Positions 23,449 through 31,218 of a stretch of 33,547 bases of DNA are shown piece by piece. This DNA comes from Deltaproteobacteria bacterium (GTDB lineage Bacteria; Desulfobacterota; Syntrophia; Syntrophales; JAIPED01), in NCBI GenBank assembly GCA_021737325.1, contig JAIPED010000014.1, forward strand, positions 1-33,547, in the 5' to 3' direction. Both the position numbers and the translations under genes were made by a program. How positions within the stretch are numbered: position 1 is the stretch's first letter; each line of letters opens with the position of its first letter. A model generated the notes under the pieces. The model was not told where the DNA came from, searched no databases, and saw only the letters and a program-made list of their open reading frames with translations.

Positions 23449-26076
23449 CTAGGACGAAAACTCCTTAAGCCGCATTAACGCCTTTTGTAAAAAGGCTAAC
23501 TTTTCCTTGGCTTCTTGAAAGCGCATTTCTTCTTTCTGGACAACGGCTGCGGAAGCTTTTTGCACAAAATCCTCGTTGGCCAGTTTTTGGGAAGCGGCTT
23601 CAATCTCCTTGCTAATTTTAGCGACTTCCTTTTCTAACCGCACTCTTTCGCTGGCAATATCAATCATCCCACCCAGTTCCACAAAGACCTTCGCCTTAAC
23701 GGTAACCCCCGTGGCACAGCCCTTGGGTTCAGGTGCTGTATGGTCCAGAATGACAACTTGCTGGCAGTTGGCGAGCGCCTCAATATAAGCTTTCCCCGCA
23801 GTAAACACGGCAACTTCCTCTGTGATAACGGTAACAGCAAGTTTTTTGGTCGTGGCTATTCCCATTTCTCCACGAACATTGCGTATCGCACCAATAACAT
23901 CCTGCAGCATGGTCATTTCCGCTTCTGCTTGCGCATCGTTGGCAACAGGATCATGGCGGGGGAAATCGCTAACCATGATATAGCCGCTGGCGAATTCTTT
24001 CCAGAGCCGTTCCGTTACAAAGGGCATAAAGGGGTGCAACAGTTGTAAGATGGTTTTAAATGTTGTCCGGAGTTGTGCTTGTGTCGCACGGCGTTGTGCC
24101 AGGTCCTCTTTGTTGTAAAGAGTTTGCTTAATAAGCTCCAAATACCAATCGCACAGTTCATGCCAAATAAAATGGTATATCCCCCCCGCAGCATCGTTGA
24201 ACCGATAGCTCTCAAGGGCCTCGGTAACTTCTTGGATCGTCTTATTTAACCGCGAACGAATCCATCTATCAGGTAGAGAGTTACTGCTATAGTCACTATC
24301 AGGGATAAAATCTTCCAAATTGATCAAGGTAAAGCGGGCTGCGTTCCAAATTTTGTTAACGAAGAATTTATATCCCTGAATGCGTTCTTCCGACATTCGT
24401 ACATCCCTACCCTGGGCGGTAAAAGCAACCAGCGTAAAGCGGAATGCATCTGCTCCGTATTTATCAATCATGTTTAGAGGATCAATGACATTACCCTTGG
24501 ATTTACTCATTTTTTCTCCCTGTTCGTCACGGACCAGGGCATGCAGATAAACATCGCGGAAGGGAACATCTCCCATCAGATAAAGCCCCATCATCATCAT
24601 GCGTGCCACCCAAAAGAAAAGGATATCAAAACCGGTTATTAGCAGCGATGTGGGATAGAAAGTTTTTAGCGCTTCTGTTTTTTCGGGCCATCCCGTTGTG
24701 GAAAAAGGCCAAAGCGCAGAGCTAAACCATGTATCAAGCACATCCTCCTCCTGGCGCAGGTTGCTCTCCCCGCATTGCGGGCAACAGCTAGGGTCATCGG
24801 TGGCAACGATTATTTTTTCACAATTTAAGCAGCGCCAAACGGGAATGCGGTGCCCCCACCAAATCTGTCGCGAAATACACCAATCGCGGATGTTATTTAG
24901 CCAATCAAAGTATGTCGCTTCCCACATTGAAGGGATGATGCGCGTGTTTCCCTTGACGACCGCAGCGATGGCCATTTTAGCAAGTGGCTCCATTTTTACA
25001 AACCACTGCCGCGAGACAAAGGGTTCAACCTCTGTAACGCAACGGGAACAGCCGCCTACCTTGTGCAGATAGGGCTCCACCTTGACAAGGTATCCCTGTG
25101 CCTCCAAATCCGCAACCACGCTTTTACGGCACTGATAACGATCCTGTCCCGCATAGGCTCCACCTTGGGCCGTTATTGTACCATCACCGCCGATTACCTT
25201 GACAATCTCCAGATGATGCCTCTCTGCCATGGCAAAATCATTAGGATCGCTGGCAGGAGTAATTTTTACGGCCCCCGAGCCAAATTCTGGAGAAACATAG
25301 TCATCAGCAATGATCGGAATTTCTTTGTTAACAAGGGGGAGGATGACCTTTTTGCCCACAACGGCGCTGTATCTTGCATCAGTGGGGTTTACTGCCACGG
25401 CCGTATCCCCTAGCATTGTTTCTGGCCTAGTCGTGGCAACGATAATTTCCCCCGAACCATCGGCAAAAGGATAGCGGATGTGCCAAAGATTTCCAGGAGT
25501 TTCCTTGTATTCCACCTCCAGGTCGGAAAGTGCGGTGTGGCAACGGGGGCACCAATTGACGATGTAGTCTCCCTGATAAATCAGCCCGTCGTTGTAGAGG
25601 CGGACAAAGGCTTCTCGCACAGCGCGAGAAAGCCCCGCGTCCATCGTAAAGCGTTCCCGTTCCCAATCGCAGGAAGATCCTAACCTCTTAAGCTGATTGA
25701 TGATAAGCCCGCCATATTTTCCTTTCCACTGCCAAACGCGCTCAACAAACTCCTCGCGCCCGAGCTGTTCCCTGTTTTTCCCTTCCTTCTCTAACTCTTT
25801 TTCCACAACATTCTGGGTGGCGATTCCCGCATGGTCGGTTCCCGGCATCCACATTGTATTATCGCCGCTCATTCGCCTAAATCTAATAATTAGATCTTGC
25901 AGGGTGTTGTTCAGCGCATGCCCCATGTGGAGCATCCCCGTTACATTAGGAGGGGGGATAACAATGGAGAACGGTTGTTTTTCACTGGTATCTGCGGCGT
26001 GGAAAAGATTCTCCCGTAACCACTCGGCATATATCTCTTTTTCCGCTATCGCTGGATCAAAAGCCTTTTCTATCAT
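23449..26076 (-). CDS. valS: Valyl-tRNA synthetase
   Basis: An 875-residue class I aminoacyl-tRNA synthetase charging tRNA-Val. The HIGH motif appears as PPNVTGMLHMGHALN near residue 40 and the KMSKS motif as EKMSKSKGNVIDPL. An editing (CP1) domain lies between them with TTRPETMLGDTAVAV and WCPRC/CGESN-type cysteine pairs in zinc-ribbon insertions. A C-terminal coiled-coil arm (IASERVRLEKEVAKISKEIE) is the usual ValS tail. The ATG at 26076 has AGGAGG about ten bases upstream. No T-box leader is recognisable in the 38-base gap to the methyltransferase gene. Confidence 0.97.
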   Translation of the reverse strand: MIEKAFDPAIAEKEIYAEWLRENLFHAADTSEKQPFSIVIPPPNVTGMLHMGHALNNTLQDLIIRFRRMSGDNTMWMPGTDHAGIATQNVVEKELEKEGKNREQLGREEFVERVWQWKGKYGGLIINQLKRLGSSCDWERERFTMDAGLSRAVREAFVRLYNDGLIYQGDYIVNWCPRCHTALSDLEVEYKETPGNLWHIRYPFADGSGEIIVATTRPETMLGDTAVAVNPTDARYSAVVGKKVILPLVNKEIPIIADDYVSPEFGSGAVKITPASDPNDFAMAERHHLEIVKVIGGDGTITAQGGAYAGQDRYQCRKSVVADLEAQGYLVKVEPYLHKVGGCSRCVTEVEPFVSRQWFVKMEPLAKMAIAAVVKGNTRIIPSMWEATYFDWLNNIRDWCISRQIWWGHRIPVWRCLNCEKIIVATDDPSCCPQCGESNLRQEEDVLDTWFSSALWPFSTTGWPEKTEALKTFYPTSLLITGFDILFFWVARMMMMGLYLMGDVPFRDVYLHALVRDEQGEKMSKSKGNVIDPLNMIDKYGADAFRFTLVAFTAQGRDVRMSEERIQGYKFFVNKIWNAARFTLINLEDFIPDSDYSSNSLPDRWIRSRLNKTIQEVTEALESYRFNDAAGGIYHFIWHELCDWYLELIKQTLYNKEDLAQRRATQAQLRTTFKTILQLLHPFMPFVTERLWKEFASGYIMVSDFPRHDPVANDAQAEAEMTMLQDVIGAIRNVRGEMGIATTKKLAVTVITEEVAVFTAGKAYIEALANCQQVVILDHTAPEPKGCATGVTVKAKVFVELGGMIDIASERVRLEKEVAKISKEIEAASQKLANEDFVQKASAAVVQKEEMRFQEAKEKLAFLQKALMRLKEFSS

Positions 26077-26114
26077 CGTTTAAAAACCTCCTTTTTATAA
26101 ACGGCTAAACACCA

Positions 26115-27284
26115 TCATTGTATTCCCAAACGCGCTTGGAATGGAGAGGTAACCGTATTCCTGTCCAACGAATTACTAACCTCCCGTTGTCGTTGTGAAG
26201 CTTTAATTATTTCCTTTGCGATAACCTCACCAAGTATCGGAGGTACAGCGTTTCCAATCTGCAAATTCTTGGCAACCTTGCTGCCATAAAAAATATAGGT
26301 GTCGGGAAAGCCTTGCAATCTTGCCCCTTCCCGCGTGCTTAGAGCTCTGTTTTGAAAAGGATGCACGCATCTAGACGATGATGGCGTTCCAAAATTCCTT
26401 GTTATTGTTGGGACTGGTTGATTAGGGGAAAGCCTTGCATAAGTATTCGCGAAGCATTTCTTCGGCGTTAACCGTGGGGGTAAATCGTTTACCGTGCCAC
26501 CTGGGGGAATGGAGGACAGAATTTCCAACATCCTTGGCCCATAATTAGCGCTGTTATGTTCAGTTAAATTTTTGGCTCCATTTCTGAGACAATACTGATA
26601 TTCGTTCTGTGGTTCTTTAGTATAAAAAAACTTTGCGTCATTTGCCTCTAGTGCAGGCAAATCGGAAATTGCATCCATTAAAGTTAACTTTTGGCGAAGA
26701 TGGAATAAACTATTGCCATCAAAATGTGTTGAGGCAGGCAGTGCGACTTCGCTTAACCCTTTTTTCCAACCGATTACGATAGTTCGTTTCCGTATTTGAG
26801 GAAGCCCAAAATCGGAACCATCTAACAGCGCTGAACGGGTATCGTATCCCAACTCACCAAGCTCATTGATTAGTTTTCTATATGTTGCCCCGTTGTACAT
26901 GGAGTAAAAACCGGCAACATTTTCAAAAATGAGATAATGTGGATTAATTTCAGCTATTGCCCTTAAAAATTCATGGAACAAACTATTCCGAGGATCCTTT
27001 TCATTCCTCGCACCAACCGTACTGAACCCTTGGCAGGGAGGGCCTCCAGCAACTAGATCTACATTCTTTATGGACATTTTGTTTAGCTCTTCTGCAAAGT
27101 CTATTTCATGTATGTCGTTACATAGCAAATTCGTGCTGGAATGATTCATCATGAATGTTCTAGCAAAATCCTCTTCAATTTCATTTGCCAGGACAATGTG
27201 AAATCCTGCATTTTTTAAACCTATACTTAATCCTCCAGCTCCAGAAAAAAGATCTACCGCTAAAGGCTTCGCATCTAAACTCAT
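26115..27284 (-). CDS. DNA (cytosine-5-)-methyltransferase, apparently solitary
   Basis: A 389-residue C5-cytosine DNA methyltransferase using AdoMet. Motif I is AVDLFSGAGGLSIG (9-22); motif IV is GGPPCQGFS with catalytic Cys84; motif VI is FENV with Glu121; motif VIII is PQIRKRTIVIG (162-172); motif IX is TREGARLQGFPDTY and motif X is QIGNAVPPI. The target-recognition part is about residues 180-315, which sets sequence specificity I cannot predict. No restriction endonuclease or vsr gene lies beside it, so it may be an orphan. Its DNA is AT-richer than its neighbours (three 60-base lines counted by hand gave 32-43% GC, against 58% in valS and 47% in dxs), suggesting horizontal acquisition. 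The start overlaps the stop of a 33-codon ORF by four bases. Confidence 0.95.
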   Translation of the reverse strand: MSLDAKPLAVDLFSGAGGLSIGLKNAGFHIVLANEIEEDFARTFMMNHSSTNLLCNDIHEIDFAEELNKMSIKNVDLVAGGPPCQGFSTVGARNEKDPRNSLFHEFLRAIAEINPHYLIFENVAGFYSMYNGATYRKLINELGELGYDTRSALLDGSDFGLPQIRKRTIVIGWKKGLSEVALPASTHFDGNSLFHLRQKLTLMDAISDLPALEANDAKFFYTKEPQNEYQYCLRNGAKNLTEHNSANYGPRMLEILSSIPPGGTVNDLPPRLTPKKCFANTYARLSPNQPVPTITRNFGTPSSSRCVHPFQNRALSTREGARLQGFPDTYIFYGSKVAKNLQIGNAVPPILGEVIAKEIIKASQRQREVSNSLDRNTVTSPFQARLGIQ

Positions 27285-27382
27285 AGCAAAATTTCCAATT
27301 CGGCCAAAGATGGCAGATTTCGGTCAAGCAAACACCACTTAAAATAGTTTTGTTCAATCGTAAAGACGCTCTGACCTTCCAT
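27281..27382 (-). CDS. Possible 33-residue ORF translationally coupled to the methyltransferase
   Basis: On the - strand an ATG at 27382 opens 33 codons ending at a TGA that overlaps the methyltransferase ATG in the arrangement ATGA. The peptide (MEGQSVFTIEQNYFKWCLLD, continuing RNLPSLAELEILL) is protein-like. There is no clear ribosome site before this ATG, and the frame is open eight codons further back to a TGA. It could be a leader peptide, the truncated end of a lost upstream gene, or chance. It is below usual length cut-offs. Confidence 0.35.
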   Translation of the reverse strand: MEGQSVFTIEQNYFKWCLLDRNLPSLAELEILL

Positions 27383-27594
27383 TTTTGGGCAAATAACTTG
27401 AGATTGTCAGGCAAGTCAAGCATGGGAAGGATCGGTTCTTGCTACAGATGGGTGAAAGAATGTGCAAGGTGGTGAACAACTTAAGTGTTGGCTACTTGGT
27501 GGTGCCCTTTCTTGCTCCGCCCGTTTCGACACTCGCGGCAGACGGGCAATGATCATAAAATCCGAATGTGCTACAGTAGCTTTTTAGCGCCCGC

Positions 27595-27635
27595 AAAAAC
27601 AAAAAAGGGGGAAGGCAGTAGGTCTTCCCCCTTTT
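27595..27635 (-). terminator. Rho-independent terminator at the end of the selD-to-ferredoxin operon (- strand)
   Basis: AAAAGGGGGAAG (27603-27614) pairs with CTTCCCCCTTTT (27624-27635), 12 perfect pairs with a 9-base loop. The - strand continues TT then GTTTTTG. It lies 14 bases after the ferredoxin stop. The remaining 27383-27594 stretch holds no gene that I can support, only an isolated 6-pair inverted repeat near 27520-27547. Confidence 0.88.
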
Positions 27636-27649
27636 CAACATTGCCCAAA

Positions 27650-27829
27650 CTATTTGCTATCACTAGGAACTATCGCCTCAATCGGACAAATATCGGCGCA
27701 GGTTCCACAGTCATCGCAGAGCTTCGCGTCAATCACATATTTGTCTTCGCCTTCGCTAATCGCTCCTTTGCTGCATTCGCTCTCGCAAGAACCACACGCT
27801 ATGCAATCATCGGTAATCACATAAGCCAT
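27650..27829 (-). CDS. 2[4Fe-4S] ferredoxin
   Basis: A 59-residue bacterial ferredoxin, below common length cut-offs, carrying low-potential electrons in the cytoplasm. It begins MAYVITDDCIACGSCESEC, giving the first CxxCxxCxxxC set as Cys9, 12, 15 and 19. The second set is Cys38, 41, 44 and 48, in LCDDCGTCADICP. Two [4Fe-4S] clusters are therefore expected, as in clostridial-type ferredoxins. The ATG at 27829 has AGAGG a few bases upstream and GAGGAGG further back. It is the last gene of the operon, 28 bases after the NFU gene, and is followed by a strong terminator. A role as electron donor to IspH upstream is an inference from position. Confidence 0.93.
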   Translation of the reverse strand: MAYVITDDCIACGSCESECSKGAISEGEDKYVIDAKLCDDCGTCADICPIEAIVPSDSK

Positions 27830-27857
27830 TTTCCTCTAAACCTCCTCAAAAACATTT

Positions 27858-28082
27858 TTAAGATACGGAAACCACTTCGGTAACTTCGGGTACGGCTTTT
27901 TTCAAAAATTTCTCCACGCCCATTTTCAGCGTTACTTGTGACATGGGACAACCACGACAAGCGCCACGAAGAGCAACCTTCACCACGCCGTCCTCTCCGA
28001 CATCGATTAGCTCAATGTCCCCGCCATCCGCCTGAAGATTCGGGCGAATCTGTTCTATTGCTTGCTGAACTTTCTCTCTCAA
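27858..28082 (-). CDS. NifU-like (NFU domain) Fe-S cluster carrier
   Basis: A 74-residue stand-alone NFU domain, the C-terminal part of NifU, which carries and delivers [4Fe-4S] clusters. QADGGDIELIDV (17-28) and GACRGCPMSQVTLKMGVE (41 onward, cluster cysteines 42 and 45) are diagnostic. The start is a TTG at 28082: no ATG or GTG lies between it and the upstream in-frame TAA, and REKVQQAIEQIRPNLQ matches the usual N-terminus. It sits between a lipoprotein and a ferredoxin gene in the isoprenoid operon, where a [4Fe-4S] enzyme (IspH) is encoded. Confidence 0.93.
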   Translation of the reverse strand: MREKVQQAIEQIRPNLQADGGDIELIDVGEDGVVKVALRGACRGCPMSQVTLKMGVEKFLKKAVPEVTEVVSVS

Positions 28083-28131
28083 TTCTCTTTTCCCTTCTTC
28101 GTTTTATTTTGCCATCGTGGGCGAGGTAAAA

Positions 28132-28713
28132 CTATCTTGCAACAACCGCTCTGTCAAAGAGCGTCTCTTCAAGCATTTCCCGCGCAATATCCTTCAATTC
28201 GGGGCGAAACAACAACCAGTCCCTCTTCTCCAACACATTATCACGCAACAAAACCTTGCCGCTATGGGCATCTATCAAAAGTATCCCAAGCTGTACTACG
28301 GCATAATCATCTTCGCCGTGCTTTTCATAGCCCCATTCATTTACAAAAACCAACAGAAAATAATCGCACTCCAGGGCTTTTCCTAGAGGGGCACTCAAGC
28401 GGCCGTCGGAAAAGGAAAGGATCGAAATAAGGGAAGTGTACCTCTCGTATGGTGCCTGAAGCTCCGCATTAGCGTCCACTACTTCCCGCACTTCCTTTGC
28501 GGAAAGAACCTCCAAATCCATTTCCCTAAAGACTTCCGCGGCAATGTCTTCCACCTCTAACTTCGCTTCTTTGTGTTGCTTGACGAAAACAGGAAAAATC
28601 GCCACCTTCTTGCTCTCATCCAAACCTTCTGGATACTGATCCCCGAGGCTGGCACAACCCCCAAGGAAAAGAGCGCAAAGTATCCCACAGAAAAGTAAAC
28701 ATCGCCCGTACAT
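28132..28713 (-). CDS. Putative lipoprotein of unknown function
   Basis: A 193-residue exported lipoprotein. The signal peptide has a hydrophobic core and a lipobox FLGGC with Cys20 as the predicted lipidation site. The residue after it is Ala, which does not give an inner-membrane retention Asp, so outer-membrane sorting is plausible. The mature part begins ASLGDQYPEGLDESKKVAIF, followed by alternating strand/helix features (EDIAAEVFREMDLEVLSAKE). This recalls the small alpha/beta fold found in CsgG/LpoB-type or TolB N-terminal domains, but I cannot assign a family. Its ATG follows the stop codon of the ispH fusion gene with no gap, so translation is probably coupled. Its link to isoprenoid metabolism is unknown. 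Confidence 0.75.
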   Translation of the reverse strand: MYGRCLLFCGILCALFLGGCASLGDQYPEGLDESKKVAIFPVFVKQHKEAKLEVEDIAAEVFREMDLEVLSAKEVREVVDANAELQAPYERYTSLISILSFSDGRLSAPLGKALECDYFLLVFVNEWGYEKHGEDDYAVVQLGILLIDAHSGKVLLRDNVLEKRDWLLFRPELKDIAREMLEETLFDRAVVAR

Positions 28714-30405
28714 TTAATATACCTCTGAAATAACTAGATATAATCCCGCGAGCAGATAGCTGACCGCTAATAACCCGTCAAGAGCCACTCCGGAAACATT
28801 GGGAGAGCGGCTAGCATAAAGGCTTGCATAAATCCATAGATAAAAAAACGGAACCGCTAGTAAAGCCCGCAATGGTTCCGCAAAAGCAAGGAAAGTAATT
28901 AGAATAGTCGTTCCTGCCAAGACGCCCCGAACGACCGTCAGCGTCGTTTTTTTACCCCAAACTGTCGGCAAGGTTTTTCTTCCCGCGAAGCCATCTTCCT
29001 GCATCTCGCCAGTGTCGGAGAGCAAAGACCGGCAGAGCACCAAGGAGAAGATAACGATGATCGCCCACAAAGATGCCGCCGTAAAAGCGAAATCGCCACC
29101 AACAGGTAGTACTACGGTTGCCGAAGTCCAAGCCAACGCCACGGCAACATTTTTCCCCACCGTAATTTTTCGCAAAACATGTGAAATTGGGGAGGGAGTG
29201 TTGTAAAAAATTCCTGCAATTGCCAATATTACCAAAAACCAAAACGCCTCATCGGAATAGACCAGCACAAGGGATGCGAGCAACGGAAAAACCCCCAGCA
29301 GGAAAAAGAATTTTTCCCGTCCGAAGTATGCCGCCATTCTAAACGAACTGCCCCCATAAAAATCCCCCCCAATGCTACGGTGTAGGGTGTGCATGGCAAA
29401 GAGGAATAACACCGCCGCGCTAACGCCGGAGATGTCAATTGGTTTAGCTTGGATTTTCGCGCTGACCAAGCACAAAGATAAAGCACCAATTGCCGATAAA
29501 ATATCCGATTTCACCAGCAATGCTCCCAGACGAGAGGGAAGCATTTTAAGCGAGGAGCTGCTGTTCGCCTCGCGCAGACGCTGAACCACTCTATCTAAAA
29601 CCCAGTTGGGGGTTGATGCCCCAGCAGAAATTCCCACCCTATAACCCTGCATGGGCGGCAATGCGGCAAGCTCCTCTTCCGATTCAATGTGAAAGGTCCG
29701 CGTTCCTACGGCAGAAGCAATTTTCGCTAAGCGGCGGGTGTTGGCGCTATTTTTCCCGCCAACAACGATAACCGCATCAACGCTATGTGCCATTTTGCTA
29801 ATTTCTTTTTGCCGTTTTTCGGTGGAATCGCATATGGTGTCAAAAATGACAACTTCGGGAAAGCTCTGCTTTATTGCCTCCGTGATGGCTTGATAATCGA
29901 TTTCCGAGCAGGTTGTTTGCGCCACAACACACACCTTTTGCAGAAATGGAAGGTCTTTTGCTTCCGCCAGCGTCGCTACCGTAAACAAGGGAGCTTCGGC
30001 ATAGCCGCCAATCGCCCGTACCTCAGGGTGTTCGCTATCGCCAACTATCACGATGGCGTACCCCAGACGGCTATGTTTGCGCACGATTGCCTGCACCCTG
30101 CCTACCCTGGGGCAGGTGGCATCAACCATTTTTATTCCCCTAGCTTTAATCGCGGCCCTTTCCCCTGGAGATATGCCATGCGCTCTGATGATGAGAGTTG
30201 CGTCGCTACAATCCGCGGGTAAATCGCTGAGATCATTTATCTGTTTTACGCCTCGTTTTGCCAACAGTTCAACCGTCTGCGGGTTATGGATCAATTGTCC
30301 GTAGGTAAAAACCCTTCCTCGGGGCTGAGAAACCGCCAGGGCCAATTCCACGGCCCTTTTTACCCCCATACAAAAGCCCGCATTTTGCGCTACGATGATT
30401 TCCAT
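28714..30405 (-). CDS. ispH: IspH (HMBPP reductase) fused to a UbiA-like membrane prenyltransferase domain
   Basis: A 563-residue fusion. Residues 1-280 form a complete IspH, reducing HMBPP to IPP and DMAPP. Cluster-binding Cys12 (NAGFCMGVKRAV), Cys98 (DATCP) and Cys192 (TICDSTEKRQ), plus RAHGISP and SAGASTPNWV, are all present. After a short Ser-rich linker (281-292), residues about 293-563 contain some eight hydrophobic segments. SDTGEMQEDGFAGRKTLPTV (463-482) matches the second Asp-rich motif of the UbiA superfamily (Asp464, Glu467, Asp471, then GRKTLP). The first Asp-rich motif is eroded: the expected region reads MHTLHRSIGGD (338-348). Ordinary IspH is about 280-320 residues. The gene lies six bases after tlyA and abuts a lipoprotein gene. 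The IspH call is very secure, the UbiA-like call moderate. Confidence 0.93.
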   Translation of the reverse strand: MEIIVAQNAGFCMGVKRAVELALAVSQPRGRVFTYGQLIHNPQTVELLAKRGVKQINDLSDLPADCSDATLIIRAHGISPGERAAIKARGIKMVDATCPRVGRVQAIVRKHSRLGYAIVIVGDSEHPEVRAIGGYAEAPLFTVATLAEAKDLPFLQKVCVVAQTTCSEIDYQAITEAIKQSFPEVVIFDTICDSTEKRQKEISKMAHSVDAVIVVGGKNSANTRRLAKIASAVGTRTFHIESEEELAALPPMQGYRVGISAGASTPNWVLDRVVQRLREANSSSSLKMLPSRLGALLVKSDILSAIGALSLCLVSAKIQAKPIDISGVSAAVLFLFAMHTLHRSIGGDFYGGSSFRMAAYFGREKFFFLLGVFPLLASLVLVYSDEAFWFLVILAIAGIFYNTPSPISHVLRKITVGKNVAVALAWTSATVVLPVGGDFAFTAASLWAIIVIFSLVLCRSLLSDTGEMQEDGFAGRKTLPTVWGKKTTLTVVRGVLAGTTILITFLAFAEPLRALLAVPFFYLWIYASLYASRSPNVSGVALDGLLAVSYLLAGLYLVISEVY

Positions 30406-30411
30406 TTTTTG

Positions 30412-31161
30412 CTACTTCCCGCATGTGTGGTTGATACAGTAGAGGAAAAACTCCTTGTTGCCATCATGTCCGGCAGGTTGCGCTTCGTAAACGCCGCGCA
30501 CCTCCAAGCCTTGCGCTCTTGCAAAGCTAACGATGCCCTGTATTGCCTTCTCACGCACCGCTTCATCGGTAATGATACCACCTGCCCCCACTTCTTCTCT
30601 CTTGGCTTCAAACTGCGGCTTAATCAAGGCGAGGACAATCCCTTCTTTGCGGACGGCCTGCGTAATAACAGGAAGAACCATCCTCAGTGAAATAAAAGAG
30701 ACATCAATCACAGCGATGTCAAGCGCTTCCGTGAGAACGGTGGTATCAAAATTTCTGATGTTAACTCCCTCCCAGACAACCACCCGCTCATCGCACCGCA
30801 ATTTCCAAGCTAACAACCCCTTGCCGACATCAACGGCGTAAACTCTTCGCACTCCCTGCTCAAGCAGACAATCGGTAAATCCCCCTGTAGAGGCTCCGAC
30901 ATCCATCGCGCAAAAACCGTCCACGGAGATGTTGAATTCATGGAGCGCTCCGAACAATTTTACCCCTCCCCTACTTACGAAGGGGTGCTTTTTGCTTCGC
31001 AGTTTGATGGTACTGTCAGGCGCAAAGCGATGACCAGCTTTATCCGCCAAAGATTCCTGAACAAATACTTCCCCCGCCATGATGGCACTTTGCGCCTGCG
31101 CCAGGGAAGGGAACAAGCCACGGGAAACAAGTAGTTCATCAAGTCGTATTTTCTTCGTCAT
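30412..31161 (-). CDS. tlyA: TlyA family rRNA 2'-O-methyltransferase / hemolysin-like protein
   Basis: A 249-residue protein with an N-terminal S4 RNA-binding domain (5-65; RLDELLVSRGLFPSLAQAQS) and an FtsJ-like methyltransferase domain. The SAM site is AMDVGASTGGFTDCLL (85-100). The expected catalytic tetrad Lys68 (SRGGVKL), Asp153 (VIDVSF), Lys181 (LIKPQFEA) and Glu237 (NKEFFLY) is complete. TlyA methylates ribose hydroxyls of 16S and/or 23S rRNA; haemolysin activity was reported for some members. It is 57 bases after dxs and six before ispH. dxs-tlyA adjacency is common in bacteria, though its meaning is unclear. Confidence 0.93.
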   Translation of the reverse strand: MTKKIRLDELLVSRGLFPSLAQAQSAIMAGEVFVQESLADKAGHRFAPDSTIKLRSKKHPFVSRGGVKLFGALHEFNISVDGFCAMDVGASTGGFTDCLLEQGVRRVYAVDVGKGLLAWKLRCDERVVVWEGVNIRNFDTTVLTEALDIAVIDVSFISLRMVLPVITQAVRKEGIVLALIKPQFEAKREEVGAGGIITDEAVREKAIQGIVSFARAQGLEVRGVYEAQPAGHDGNKEFFLYCINHTCGK

Positions 31162-31218
31162 AATGGTTACAAGAAGAGGTTGGCGCTGAAGGGGACTTGT
31201 TTCCTCTTTTCCGCCTGC

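Noticed and set aside
26077-26114. T-box or other tRNA-sensing leader before valS
   Set aside because: Only 38 bases separate valS from the upstream gene, too short for a T-box.
27181-27423. 80-codon - strand frame running into the methyltransferase gene
   Set aside because: Its second half is out of frame with the real methyltransferase, and the coupled 33-codon frame explains the region better.
27485-27883. 132-codon + strand open frame over the ferredoxin gene
   Set aside because: It is antisense to a clear two-cluster ferredoxin and crosses its terminator.
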